From Desulfobacula sp. (GTDB lineage Bacteria; Desulfobacterota; Desulfobacteria; Desulfobacterales; Desulfobacteraceae): 64,000 nt of DNA. The stretch is taken from positions 124,001-188,000 of the forward strand of contig JAMPXP010000004.1 of the NCBI GenBank assembly GCA_023701135.1. The letters run 5' to 3'. Of this stretch, positions 37,776 to 47,416 are shown in pieces. Numbering within the stretch: position 1 is the stretch's first letter; every line of letters begins with the position of its first letter. Under the pieces are notes generated by a model, which was given only the letters and a program-made list of their open reading frames with translations, had not been told where the DNA came from and ran no database searches. A program made the translations under genes and the position numbers.

Positions 37776-39962
37776 TCAAATAAATAAATCTTCAGGCATC
37801 CATCCAAGACCAAACAGGTCAAGCCCGAAGTCGGGGCTATAGGGGCCGAGCCAGGCCCAGAAGCCGGACCATAATTCTTCCACCATTCCTTCCCTTTGCA
37901 TTTTTTCAAAATCTCTTTTGGAAACATTGACCGAATACCGCTGAAGTTTTCGCATATTATGGCGTGTCGGGCCGATTCGCCTTAACTCATCCATCCATGT
38001 TTGACTTCCTTTGAATTTTACAAAAAGCGGCTGGGTAGAATTTTCGATCAGGTTAAATGACGTTGCAGCAGTACGAAAATGGATATGAACCTGAGTTGCA
38101 TCTTTTTCCAGCCAGTCTTTGAACCGATGCCCTGTATCGTTGACTCTGCTGTAAAACAAGGAAAAATAACGACTGAAGGCTTCCGGATGTTGAGGATTGA
38201 ATCCGGGCAAACTCATTAATTCTATCGTTGTATCTTCCCCTTTTCGCAACAATCCTCCGGGAGCCGGTTTTGGCGGCACAAAAACATGGATCGCACCCAA
38301 TTTTCCGGTTTTGTTGAGCTTTCCTTCCCGGTTGCATCGTCCTCCTGCCTGGGCGATTGAGTCCAGTCCGGCAAGAGCACGATATACAACCGGAAAATCA
38401 ATATCAACCCCTGCTTCAACCAATTGAGTGCTGATGACGCGAATGGGTGAGCCTTTTTCAAGAGTTTCTTTGATTGCCCGGATGACCTCTGACCGGTGAT
38501 CCCCGCACATGAGGGCGGAAAGATGAATCGTTCCTTCCGGCATAAGTCTGAACAAATCATAGCAATCACGCCGGGTATTGACCACACAAAGGGCCTGATC
38601 ATTTTCCTTCAGCTTTTCAGCAATATCCTCCCATGTGTTCCGAATTTTCAAATCTTGAGGAAAACAAGTTTCTGTCCGCTTCAGTTGGTCATAAAGTTCA
38701 AAACGGTTGGCTATGATTTCATGGGGCGTATCAAGATTTGGAAGGGCTGGTTGTGTAGCAGTAGCAAGAACCATAGTGACCCCGTAGTGCCGGGTAAGGT
38801 GGTTGATGACGTTGACGCACGGGTCGAGAAGCCCCGGCGGGAGAAGCTGGGCCTCATCAAGGATAACCACACTGTTGACAATGTTATGGAGTTTCCGGCA
38901 ACGGCCCGGCCTTGCTGCATACAATGACTCGAAAAACTGTACGTTGGTGGTAACGATAACAGGGGCGTCCCAATTTTCCGAGGCAAGGCGGGTACGCTGG
39001 GTTTCCTTATCCGGATCAAGGTTGCTGTGATGTTCTACGACATTTTCAGCTCCGAAAATATCCGATAGAATTTTTGCGGTTTGTTCAATAATGCTGGTAT
39101 AGGGAATCACATAGATAATCCGGTCTTTTCCGTGCTTCACGGCATGGTCAAGTGCGAAAGCCATGCCTGAAAGCGTTTTCCCGCCGCCAGTGGGAACACT
39201 GAGGGAAAAAAGACCTGAATCCTCATTTGCAGCCTTCCGGCAGGCAGATAAAATATGGTTTCGAATTTTATTGATATCGTTCTCAGGGCCTTTCTTTTTC
39301 ATGGATTCCATATGGGAATCGAATAGTTCTTTTAGTTCGGATAAACCAGGATATCCTTTTCTGATTTCGGAATTGGCCGGGGTCATAAAGCTTTCCGTAT
39401 CCAAGAAATCCGCATCCACCAGACATGAAAAAAGCATTCTTATCCAGATATGAAAATGGTCTTTCTTTACAAAGGGAGGAAGATTGACCCCCTGCCTGAT
39501 ATTTTTTTCAAATTCATTTACGACAGCGCGAATCCGGGCAAGGTTTATTCTCCCTTCCTCTAATCGAAACTCAAGCGCGGCCCGCCCCGTATCGGAGGGA
39601 TAGAAATCCGGTAATCCGGCATGGTGCCCGGCTGAAAGATAAGCATAGATCAGACCCAACTGAGGCCCCAGGCAATCCGTGGCATAGGCGGCCCCGGCGC
39701 TTGAGTGATTTATTCTACCAAGCCCGGTTCCGTCATATTCAGAATCATCAAGTCTATTTTCCCGGAGAAGATAAACCTGAAACTCGTCCGCCGCTTTACC
39801 AAAATCATGAAGCCAACCCGCATTCCAGGCCCATTTAGAAGATAGAAATTTATCTGCAAAGGCAGATGCCATTTCGGCAACGTTTTTTAAGTGGTCCTCA
39901 AGCCGCTGCCATTCTGAACGAGGTTTGCCGTCCTTGCTGTGGGCGTAATAGTCTTTTATCAT
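37776..39962 (-). CDS. cas3: Cas3 nuclease-helicase
   Basis: Cas3 (728 residues from the preferred start) degrades the target after Cascade binding. The start is moved to 39962, where MIKDYYAHSKDG follows GGAGG by about 8 bases. The track start at 40043 overlaps the WYL gene. An N-terminal HD nuclease (WLHDFGKAADEF, SAGHHAGLPDF) precedes the DExD helicase with Walker A SVPTGGGKTLSG, Walker B VVILDEAQLL, ATATQPALP and IAQAGGRCNREG. All look intact, so interference should be functional. Confidence 0.96.
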   Translation of the reverse strand: MIKDYYAHSKDGKPRSEWQRLEDHLKNVAEMASAFADKFLSSKWAWNAGWLHDFGKAADEFQVYLLRENRLDDSEYDGTGLGRINHSSAGAAYATDCLGPQLGLIYAYLSAGHHAGLPDFYPSDTGRAALEFRLEEGRINLARIRAVVNEFEKNIRQGVNLPPFVKKDHFHIWIRMLFSCLVDADFLDTESFMTPANSEIRKGYPGLSELKELFDSHMESMKKKGPENDINKIRNHILSACRKAANEDSGLFSLSVPTGGGKTLSGMAFALDHAVKHGKDRIIYVIPYTSIIEQTAKILSDIFGAENVVEHHSNLDPDKETQRTRLASENWDAPVIVTTNVQFFESLYAARPGRCRKLHNIVNSVVILDEAQLLPPGLLDPCVNVINHLTRHYGVTMVLATATQPALPNLDTPHEIIANRFELYDQLKRTETCFPQDLKIRNTWEDIAEKLKENDQALCVVNTRRDCYDLFRLMPEGTIHLSALMCGDHRSEVIRAIKETLEKGSPIRVISTQLVEAGVDIDFPVVYRALAGLDSIAQAGGRCNREGKLNKTGKLGAIHVFVPPKPAPGGLLRKGEDTTIELMSLPGFNPQHPEAFSRYFSLFYSRVNDTGHRFKDWLEKDATQVHIHFRTAATSFNLIENSTQPLFVKFKGSQTWMDELRRIGPTRHNMRKLQRYSVNVSKRDFEKMQREGMVEELWSGFWAWLGPYSPDFGLDLFGLGWMPEDLFI

Positions 39963-40029
39963 ATGAGATACCTCCTTGAAATTATCCCTATTATAAAACC
40001 CACCTGGGACAAAACCGGTCCCATTTGAA

Positions 40030-41040
40030 TCATTTTTTTTCATAATTTTTTATAGCCTCCAGACTTTTTTCCAGATCGGCCCAGATCTCCTGTTTCAGGT
40101 CATCGGGCGAAAGGAGCAGGGCGTCTTTGCCAAAGGACAGGACCCAGGATTTGATGTCGCGGCGGCCCGAGGAGGTCATGGTCAGGATGAGGGAACCGTC
40201 CGGGTGTTCGATGAGGATCTGGTCCCCGGCCCAGGTTTTCTCTTTGATGTACCGGGCCACGGCCGGGCTGAACCGGATTTTTACGGAGACGGGATCTCCA
40301 TGGGTCAGGTCAAAGGCGGAATCCAGGGTTTCTTCCGGGTCAAAGCCCGGAGGGTAAGTGGTGCTGCGGTTCAGGGGCCGGATACGGCGGATGCGCTCGA
40401 CGGCATAGCTCCGGACCTGGCGATTCTTGAGCTTGACGGCAAAGAGGTAGAGGCCGCCCCGGTTTTCGTAGAAATGCAGGGGGCCGATGTCTTCTTCGGT
40501 GATTTCATCCTTATAAAAGGCGTGATAGGTGATGCGGCAGGCTGTGCGGTTCAGGATGGATTCCGTAAGGGTCCGGATGGTGTCTTCTTTTCCCCCATAG
40601 GTTTTGGAGCCCATGGTTTTGCAGATGAAGATGCGCTTCAGGGCCGACAGCTCGGTTTGGGTGTCTTCGGGCAGAAAAAGCATGAGCTTGGCAATGGCGG
40701 CGGCGATGTGGCCGCTGATGTCCGTTCCCCTGAAAATCACGGATTCGCCGGCCAGCATGGAAAGGGAAATGATTTCGGGAAGGGACAGGGCGATTTTCGG
40801 GAGGTCCAGGTTGGGCATGCGGGAAAGGTAAGCGGAATCGATGCGCCAGTGTTTTTCCCTTTCAGGACCGTCGCGGTCGTCATAGACCGGGATGGCCAGG
40901 TCTTCAACAACCTGTATGGCCCTGGACACGGAGCGGATGGAAATGCCCAGTTCCAGGGACAGTTCTTTTCTCGTGACGCCCTGGGGCCGGGATAAAAGGC
41001 CCAGGGTGCGGATCAACTGGACAAGATTTTTTCCCCTCAT
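40030..41040 (-). CDS. WYL-domain transcriptional regulator heading the cas operon
   Basis: This 336-residue protein (start at 41040, preceded by GGAGA) has an N-terminal winged helix (RPQGVTRKELSLELGISIRSVSRAIQVVEDL). A WYL-type domain (ITYHAFYKDEI, GLYLFAVKLKNRQVRSYAVERIR) and a WCX-like C-terminal region (VKIRFSPAVARYIKE) follow. WYL proteins often control defence loci and sense nucleic-acid fragments or cyclic nucleotides. It is 67 bases upstream of cas3 on the same strand, so it is probably the first gene of the cas transcript and regulates it. The longer N terminus in the track has no ribosome binding site. Confidence 0.9.
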   Translation of the reverse strand: MRGKNLVQLIRTLGLLSRPQGVTRKELSLELGISIRSVSRAIQVVEDLAIPVYDDRDGPEREKHWRIDSAYLSRMPNLDLPKIALSLPEIISLSMLAGESVIFRGTDISGHIAAAIAKLMLFLPEDTQTELSALKRIFICKTMGSKTYGGKEDTIRTLTESILNRTACRITYHAFYKDEITEEDIGPLHFYENRGGLYLFAVKLKNRQVRSYAVERIRRIRPLNRSTTYPPGFDPEETLDSAFDLTHGDPVSVKIRFSPAVARYIKEKTWAGDQILIEHPDGSLILTMTSSGRRDIKSWVLSFGKDALLLSPDDLKQEIWADLEKSLEAIKNYEKK

Positions 41041-41252
41041 GGATGCTCTCCTTTTTGACTTCACACTTATCCTATTCAGTGCTCCGTCGCAATCGGGGAA
41101 TCCCTTATTTTTTAAAAAAATTTTCAGGACCGGCATTCCCTCAATATATTGCATTTCTTTTTACCCTCCTGATTTTCCTTGCATCGCCGGAAAACAAAGG
41201 ATATGCATTGAAACCGGGGATAAGACAAATTTGGATGAATGATGGGAGAAAA
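41041..41252. other. Divergent intergenic region, cas operon versus PP2C module
   Basis: About 210 bases lie between the start of the WYL gene (minus) and the chosen start of the PP2C gene (plus). Promoters for both directions must lie here or nearby, but I see no consensus pair. An open frame crosses it in phase with the PP2C gene. That segment lacks PP2C features and has no ribosome binding site at its first ATG. Confidence 0.5.
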
Positions 41253-41963
41253 ATGCCTGTAACATACGCCGGGCTAAGTTCGGCAGGAAAAAGAAAACGA
41301 AACGAAGACTGTTTTCTCATTAAAGTCCTTGGTCCGGACAGGGTATTGTTTGCCGTTGCGGACGGGCTGGGCGGCCAGCCATCAGGCCATATCGCATCCC
41401 TGACCGCCATCCGGGCCATAGAAACCCTTTTCCCCGGCGCCGGGCTATCTGAAACGGAAATGGCCGGGATGGTCCTAAAGGTGGACGATGCCGTTAAGGA
41501 ATCGGCAAAAACCGACCCGGCCCTGGAATACATGGGCACGACCCTGACGGTTGCCCTGTTTGACAAGGGCAGAGTGATCTGGGCCCACGTCGGCGACGCA
41601 AGGCTTTATCATTTAAGGCAACGCAGGCTTTCACAGATCACAACGGATCAAACCATGGCCCAGTTCCTGGTTGAAGAAGGCGAGATCACCCGGAAAGAAG
41701 CCCTGACCCATCCCATGCAGCATTTTCTGGCCCAGAGCCTTGGCGGCGGGGGGTGCGAGCCCGAATCCGGGTCCTTTAACATTCTACCCGGAGAAATCGT
41801 CCTGCTGTGTTCCGATGGTCTGTATTCCGAAATAGACGAAGATCGGATCATCGCCCTCCTGTCTTCACAGCATGGGATAGAGGAAAAAGTCCGCCTTCTG
41901 GTCAAGGCCGCAGAAGATTCCGGCGGCCTTGACAATATCACTGGGGTTTGCCTGGAATTTTAA
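41253..41963 (+). CDS. PP2C-family serine/threonine phosphatase
   Basis: This 236-residue stand-alone phosphatase has all PP2C metal-binding motifs: KRKRNEDCFLI, FAVADGLGGQPSG, MGTTLTVALF, WAHVGDARLYHLR, LLCSDGLYSEI and GGLDNITGVCLEF. I chose the ATG at 41253, just after GGGAGA. An ATG at 41235 is possible, and the track start at 41043 is unlikely. It probably reverses phosphorylation by the Ser/Thr kinase encoded 84 bases downstream, forming a PP2C-kinase pair of the kind common in bacterial signalling modules. Confidence 0.93.
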   Translation: MPVTYAGLSSAGKRKRNEDCFLIKVLGPDRVLFAVADGLGGQPSGHIASLTAIRAIETLFPGAGLSETEMAGMVLKVDDAVKESAKTDPALEYMGTTLTVALFDKGRVIWAHVGDARLYHLRQRRLSQITTDQTMAQFLVEEGEITRKEALTHPMQHFLAQSLGGGGCEPESGSFNILPGEIVLLCSDGLYSEIDEDRIIALLSSQHGIEEKVRLLVKAAEDSGGLDNITGVCLEF

Positions 41964-42046
41964 CCGGCCCATATTTTTCTTGACAACACACAAAATAGTA
42001 TTTTACAGGTTTCCGAGAACGTACATCAACCCTGATTAAAGACAAT

Positions 42047-43825
42047 ATGCCAATGGAAAATTTCCGGATCGAACGACGGACATCAGAACGGAAGAAACTG
42101 GATCCCATGGGCATCGGTATCGCCCATATTGAACATGTGAAAAGCATAGACGATTCCCATGACGAATTCAGAAAGCCGGCCCGCTATATCGACATTGTGG
42201 ACAGGAGCTGCGACGGCCTCTGCCTGAGAGTAACCGGGGCGGAGGAGATCAGCAGCCCCTTTGTCCTTGAAATCTGCAGCCATGACCGGCAGGCCTGGGA
42301 AACGGCCCTGTGTGAACACAGGTGGGTGATCCGAGACGGCAAGCACGATGATTTCTCGATCATGGGCTGCTGTTTCCGGAAAATGGACATGGCTCCGGAG
42401 GACAAGCCCAAAGCCCTTTATATCCCCCGGTCCGAGGATTATGGGTTTATCCGGTCAACCCGAATTTTTCAGGCCATTGATCGCAGCGGGGTGTGTCCCT
42501 TTTTAAATATCTTGAATTTCAGGGTCGTCAAATCCGGCGAACTGATCATGAAACAGGGGGAAAAAGGCGATGCCTGTTTTCTGATTCAAAAGGGCACCGG
42601 TATTGTTTTCATTGAAAAAGATCAAAAAACGCACCGGGTTGCAAGAGTAAAAAAGGGTGACCTTATTGGAGAAATGGCCATTTTAACCGGTGAAGTCCGA
42701 AATGCAGGTGTTATGGCAGAAACCGATATGGAACTGTGGTCCCTTGAAAAAGACAAATTTGACCGGTTGATGGAAAAATACCCGGATATCAGAGGCTTTT
42801 TAACGGAACTGATAACAGAACGATTTGTTTCCAGAACAAAAATTGCCGACCGGAAAATAGGTAAATATCTAATCCAGCACAAAATAGGGACAGGCGGCTA
42901 TGCAATTGTATATGGCGGCAAACATGAATTGTTGAATATGCCGGTGGCCATCAAGATGATGAAGCATGATATGGCCATGGAAAAAACCTTTCTCCATAAT
43001 TTCCGGAATGAAGCCAGGATGATTGCCCAGTTTAATCATGAAAATATCGTAAAGGTTTATGATATCGAGGAAAGGTACCGGACCGTCTTCATTATCATGG
43101 AGCTGCTGGAAGGAGCCTCCCTTGAGGAAATCCTGGAGAATAAAACCCGCCTGCCTTATGCCAAGGGAATCGATTACCTGATCCAGATCTGTTCGGGACT
43201 GCAGTACGCCCATGCCAAGGGAATTGTTCACCAGGACATCAAGCCGGCCAATATCTTTATAACCCATGAAGATACTGTGAAAATCCTTGACTTCGGGCTT
43301 GCCTGCCCTTCCGCCACTGAAAACACCGATACGCCCGGCACACCCTTTTACATGTCTCCGGAGCAGATCGAAATGGATTCCGTCGATGAACGCTCGGATA
43401 TCTATGCCCTAGGAATCATGACCTATGAAATGATTCTCGGTCAACGGCCCTATCCCGAAAATGATCTGCTGAAACTGATGGATCTCCACGTCGAGGCCGA
43501 TATCCCGGACCCCTGGGCGACAGATCCCGGCATTCCCGGGGAATTGAGGGATTTTATTTTAAAAGCATGCAGCCGGAACAGATCGGACCGATACAAAAAT
43601 ATAGGGGAAATCCTGTCTTTTTTAAAGCCGCTTAAGGACGGGGCCAGTCAGGGCGACACACTGGCGATATCGGAAAAGAGAAAAATGACCTCTTTGTTTT
43701 TGTTTTCCAGTGAAAGCCGGCAACTGGAATTGAACAAGCTGCTGGAAGAATTTGCTTTAAAGGCCCAACAGCTTGGGATAACCATTAAGGCTGCGGATTT
43801 TAAAAATATTCACATCAGTTCTTGA
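42047..43825 (+). CDS. PilZ - cyclic nucleotide-binding - Ser/Thr protein kinase
   Basis: This 592-residue protein fuses three signalling modules. Residues about 8-115 form a PilZ domain with both c-di-GMP motifs (RTSER, i.e. RxxxR, and DRSCDG, i.e. DxSxxG). About 150-265 is a cNMP-binding domain (VKSGELIMKQGEKGDACFLI, GDLIGEMAILTGEVRNAGV). About 270-540 is a Hanks-type kinase (IGTGGYAIVYGG, VAIKMMK, HQDIKPANIF, KILDFGLA, GTPFYMSPEQ). The catalytic loop has Gln in place of the usual Arg before Asp, so activation-loop phosphorylation may not be required. A weak TTGACA lies about 60 bases upstream. With a cyclase next door, it probably responds to cAMP and c-di-GMP. Substrates are unknown. Confidence 0.9.
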   Translation: MPMENFRIERRTSERKKLDPMGIGIAHIEHVKSIDDSHDEFRKPARYIDIVDRSCDGLCLRVTGAEEISSPFVLEICSHDRQAWETALCEHRWVIRDGKHDDFSIMGCCFRKMDMAPEDKPKALYIPRSEDYGFIRSTRIFQAIDRSGVCPFLNILNFRVVKSGELIMKQGEKGDACFLIQKGTGIVFIEKDQKTHRVARVKKGDLIGEMAILTGEVRNAGVMAETDMELWSLEKDKFDRLMEKYPDIRGFLTELITERFVSRTKIADRKIGKYLIQHKIGTGGYAIVYGGKHELLNMPVAIKMMKHDMAMEKTFLHNFRNEARMIAQFNHENIVKVYDIEERYRTVFIIMELLEGASLEEILENKTRLPYAKGIDYLIQICSGLQYAHAKGIVHQDIKPANIFITHEDTVKILDFGLACPSATENTDTPGTPFYMSPEQIEMDSVDERSDIYALGIMTYEMILGQRPYPENDLLKLMDLHVEADIPDPWATDPGIPGELRDFILKACSRNRSDRYKNIGEILSFLKPLKDGASQGDTLAISEKRKMTSLFLFSSESRQLELNKLLEEFALKAQQLGITIKAADFKNIHISS

Positions 43826-43878
43826 TCATCCCGGCCGTATTTTGTTTTTTTGACTACTCTGTTTAAAGGAAATTTCAA

Positions 43879-46800
43879 ATGGAATGCCCGATATGCAGAT
43901 CCATCAATCCTTCGGAATTTAAATTCTGCGGCCGGTGTGGGTCGGAAATCAACCAAAGCTCTGGATCAGGGGAAAAGCCTTCGGAGCATAAAAGTGAACG
44001 CAAGCATGTGACCGTCTTGTTTTCGGACCTGTCAGGGTATACGGCCATGACCGAGCGTCTTGATCCGGAAGAGGTCCGGGCGATTTTAAACAAAGTGTTT
44101 AAAACCGTTTCAAATATCATTGAAAAATTCGACGGATTTATTGAACGATACATCGGCGACTCGGTCATGGCGGTCTTCGGAATCCCCAAAGCCCATGAGG
44201 ATGACCCTTCAAGGGCCGTCCATGCCGCCTTTGAAATCCATGCGGCCGTAAAATCAATGAATTCCTGGATCCGGGAAAAAACCGGGCAGCCCGTTTCCAT
44301 GCATACGGGCATCAATACAGGACTGGTCGTTACCGGAGAGGTGAATGCGGAAACCGGCTCCCATGGCTTAACCGGATTAACCATCAATATTGCCTCCCGT
44401 CTTGAAGGCCTTTCCAAAGATGAGGAAATTTTAGTCGGGCCGGAAACCCATAAACTGACGGAACATCTTTTCGATTTTCAGGCCCTCAAACCCGTTCAGG
44501 TGAAAGGCAAATCGGAATTATTACCGGTCTATAAAGCCCTGTCAAAAAAACAGAAGACCTTTTCTGAACCGCCAAAAACATCTTTTTCAGGCAGAACGGA
44601 AGAACTTGCTCTGCTGACTGAATTGTCGGATCAAATCCTCCGCACCGGCACCGGCCATATTGTGTTTATCATCGGAGATCCCGGCATCGGAAAATCCCGG
44701 CTGGTCGAAGAGTATAAAAAGCAATTGTCCCATGACGGACTATTATGGCTGGAGGGACGGTCCTCTTCATATCTTCAGGAAACAAGCTATGGCACTTTTT
44801 TAAATATTTTAAAAAAATATGCCGGCATCAAGGATGCTGACGACGATATAAACGGATGGAATAAACTTGAAGAAAAATTAACCCGTTTGTTTCCGGAGGA
44901 GGTTCCCGATACCCTGCCCTACCTGGCAACCCTGCTGTCATTAAAAATAAAGGGAAATTTATTGAACAAGGTACTGTTTCTGGATGGAGAGGCCTTCAAG
45001 AATCAGATCTTCAGGGCCTTTTACCTTTTCCTGAAACGGTTGACAGAGGATCGGCCCGTGGTGCTTGAATTTGAAGATTACCACTGGGCCGATCAGTCGA
45101 CTGTTGATTTATTGGGGCATCTCATCCCCATGGTGTGTGACGTTCCTCTATTATTATTGTTTGTCAGCAGGGATACAAAAAACCTGCCGGCGGCAGAAAC
45201 AAGAACCTTGCTGCAAAGCGAATACAGCGACCACTATTCCGAAATCATCTTAGAGCCCCTTTCCAGGGAGACCATTCTTGAACTGGCCTGCAAAAAATTG
45301 AATTCTGAGCCCATCTCTTCGGAATTAAGCGGATTGATTCATCGAAAATGCGAAGGGAATCCCCTTTACCTGGAAGAGCTTTTCCGAACCCTGAACCACG
45401 GCAATCTAATCGAAAAAAATGAAGCCACCGGACAGTACACCATAACCCCGTTGGCCGGCAAAGTCCCTATTCCGGATACGCTGAGAGGGATCGTTGAATC
45501 AAGCATTGACCGGCTGGATGAAGATATCAAGGAACTCTTAAAATCAGCTTCCGTCATTGGAAGGAATTTTTTTTACCGCTTGTTGGAGGCGGTTGAAAAG
45601 AGCAATGAACATTTAGATTCCGAGTTGTCTGTTTTAATGCGAGAAAACCTGATCAGAAAAAACACCCAAAATCCTGAACCCGAGTATTTTTTTTATCATG
45701 ATTTGATTAGAGACGCCGCCTATGAAACCATCCTGCTGACGCACCGGGAAAAACTGCACCGCAAGGTGGGGGAAGCCATTGAAAATATTTTTAATGACCA
45801 GATCGAAAAATTTTATGGCCTGCTCTCCTATCATTTTGCAAAGGCCTCCCAATGGGGCAAGGCCCAGAAATATCTGATCAAAGCCGGGGACCAGGCCAGC
45901 CGGATCGCCGGGGATTCGGAAGCCCTGGCATACTACAAAAAAGCCCTGGCCGCCCATGAACAATCGTTTGGAAACAAGCTGGATGATTTTGAAAAAGCGG
46001 TTTATCAAAGAAAATTGGGGGAAATCTATTTCAGGCGGGGCGAACACGACAAAGCCTTGATCTCTCTTCGGCAAGCCTTTCATCTATTGGGGATAACCTA
46101 TCCCTTCGGCAAATGGCGGATAAGGGCTGCGATTTTAAATCAAGGCATCCGGCAGATCATCAAAAGAATATGCCGGATTTTTCATTCGCCAAGGATGAAC
46201 AGCCAATTGAGCCGAACCGAAGAAGAAGTCTGTAATATCTTTGAAACCATGATCTGGATTGATTTTTTTATCAACCAGGAGCGCCTTGCCTTTGATCTGA
46301 TTGCGGCATTGAATTATGCAGAAAGAATCGAATCACGGCCAAGGATGGTCCAGGGATATGCAGGGATGGGACTCCTGTCTGACACCCTGGGGCTTCCGTC
46401 CATTGCACGAAAATATCATGATTTGTCCATGCGGCAGATTCAAACGATTGAAGAAGGATTGATAACAGCAACCGTCTATCTTTGCCTGGGGTATCATTAT
46501 GGTTTTCAGGGCAGATGGAAGGATGCCCTGGAATCCTATGAAAAATCAGCAGATCAATTTAAAACGATCGGCCATTTAAAAAAATGGGGAAATGCAAAGC
46601 TCATGTCGGGTCATATCTTTTTATTTCAAGGCCAATTTGCCCGGAGTCTTGAAATCAGCATGGACATCGCCCAGGCCGGCTTGGAAACCGGAGACCATCA
46701 GTTAAGAGGCCACGGCCTCAGCAGCATGGGCGCTAATCAGATTTATACCGATTCTGTGGATGAGGCCATGTCAAACCTGAAACAAGCCGTGAAACTCCTG

Positions 46801-47367
46801 GAGTCCATTCCGGATTATTATGCCTTAGGCGCTGCAAATACCGACCTTGCAAGGTGTTATCTGACTAAGGGAGATGTGAAGGCGGCCCATGCCATCTTAA
46901 AGAACAATGAAAAAATGATCACACAAAAAGGACTTCACGGTTTCATCGTCAGTCTGTTCTATAATACTCTGGCGGAAGCCTGGTTAAATATATTTGAAAC
47001 ATCGATTGACGTCGGTGAAAAAATCAGTTTGGGGAAATTAAAACATTATATTTCAAAGGCAACCCGGCATGCCCGCCATTTTGCATGCGGCCGGCCCAGG
47101 GCCTTAAGATTAAAAGCCCTGTTTTTCTGGTTGGCGGGAGACCCCCGGAAGGCGCGCAAATTCTGGGAAAAAGGTCTTGGCCTGTGTCAAGAACTCAATT
47201 TCCGCCATGAAGAGGGACTGATATATTCGGATATGGGAAACCGGCTTCACGATTCAGCCTGTTTGAAAAAGGCCCGGGAAATTTTCATGGAAACAGGCGC
47301 GAACCTGAATTTGATCGCTGTAAAAAAATCCATTGAAGCCCAGGAGGCGAGCCGGGATGAAAAGTAA
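43879..47367 (+). CDS. Class III adenylate/guanylate cyclase with AAA ATPase and TPR domains
   Basis: This is a 1162-residue multidomain protein. A zinc ribbon (CPICRSINPSEFKFCGRCG) opens it. A class III cyclase domain follows (about 35-215), with metal aspartates in VTVLFSDLSGYTAM and ERYIGDSVMAVFG and the transition-state Asn/Arg in INIASRLE, so it should be active. Next comes an AAA/NACHT-like ATPase (FSGRTEELALL, GDPGIGKSRLVEEYKKQL, DYHWADQSTVDLL), and then a long TPR-like helical region (YYKKALAAHEQSFG, ALESYEKSADQFK). The layout is widespread in cyclases that sense through AAA/TPR parts. It is the third gene of a PP2C-kinase-cyclase set and probably supplies the ligand for the kinase's cNMP domain. 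Confidence 0.93.
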   Translation: MECPICRSINPSEFKFCGRCGSEINQSSGSGEKPSEHKSERKHVTVLFSDLSGYTAMTERLDPEEVRAILNKVFKTVSNIIEKFDGFIERYIGDSVMAVFGIPKAHEDDPSRAVHAAFEIHAAVKSMNSWIREKTGQPVSMHTGINTGLVVTGEVNAETGSHGLTGLTINIASRLEGLSKDEEILVGPETHKLTEHLFDFQALKPVQVKGKSELLPVYKALSKKQKTFSEPPKTSFSGRTEELALLTELSDQILRTGTGHIVFIIGDPGIGKSRLVEEYKKQLSHDGLLWLEGRSSSYLQETSYGTFLNILKKYAGIKDADDDINGWNKLEEKLTRLFPEEVPDTLPYLATLLSLKIKGNLLNKVLFLDGEAFKNQIFRAFYLFLKRLTEDRPVVLEFEDYHWADQSTVDLLGHLIPMVCDVPLLLLFVSRDTKNLPAAETRTLLQSEYSDHYSEIILEPLSRETILELACKKLNSEPISSELSGLIHRKCEGNPLYLEELFRTLNHGNLIEKNEATGQYTITPLAGKVPIPDTLRGIVESSIDRLDEDIKELLKSASVIGRNFFYRLLEAVEKSNEHLDSELSVLMRENLIRKNTQNPEPEYFFYHDLIRDAAYETILLTHREKLHRKVGEAIENIFNDQIEKFYGLLSYHFAKASQWGKAQKYLIKAGDQASRIAGDSEALAYYKKALAAHEQSFGNKLDDFEKAVYQRKLGEIYFRRGEHDKALISLRQAFHLLGITYPFGKWRIRAAILNQGIRQIIKRICRIFHSPRMNSQLSRTEEEVCNIFETMIWIDFFINQERLAFDLIAALNYAERIESRPRMVQGYAGMGLLSDTLGLPSIARKYHDLSMRQIQTIEEGLITATVYLCLGYHYGFQGRWKDALESYEKSADQFKTIGHLKKWGNAKLMSGHIFLFQGQFARSLEISMDIAQAGLETGDHQLRGHGLSSMGANQIYTDSVDEAMSNLKQAVKLLESIPDYYALGAANTDLARCYLTKGDVKAAHAILKNNEKMITQKGLHGFIVSLFYNTLAEAWLNIFETSIDVGEKISLGKLKHYISKATRHARHFACGRPRALRLKALFFWLAGDPRKARKFWEKGLGLCQELNFRHEEGLIYSDMGNRLHDSACLKKAREIFMETGANLNLIAVKKSIEAQEASRDEK

Positions 47368-47416
47368 AAATTCACCCGGTTTTTCATAAAACCGTTCGGT
47401 GCTCCAGGGGTCAGGA

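Noticed and set aside
41043-41252. N-terminal 70-residue extension of the PP2C protein with a hydrophobic stretch
   Set aside because: No ribosome binding site at its ATG and no family similarity. It also occupies the divergent promoter region. A better start follows GGGAGA at 41253.
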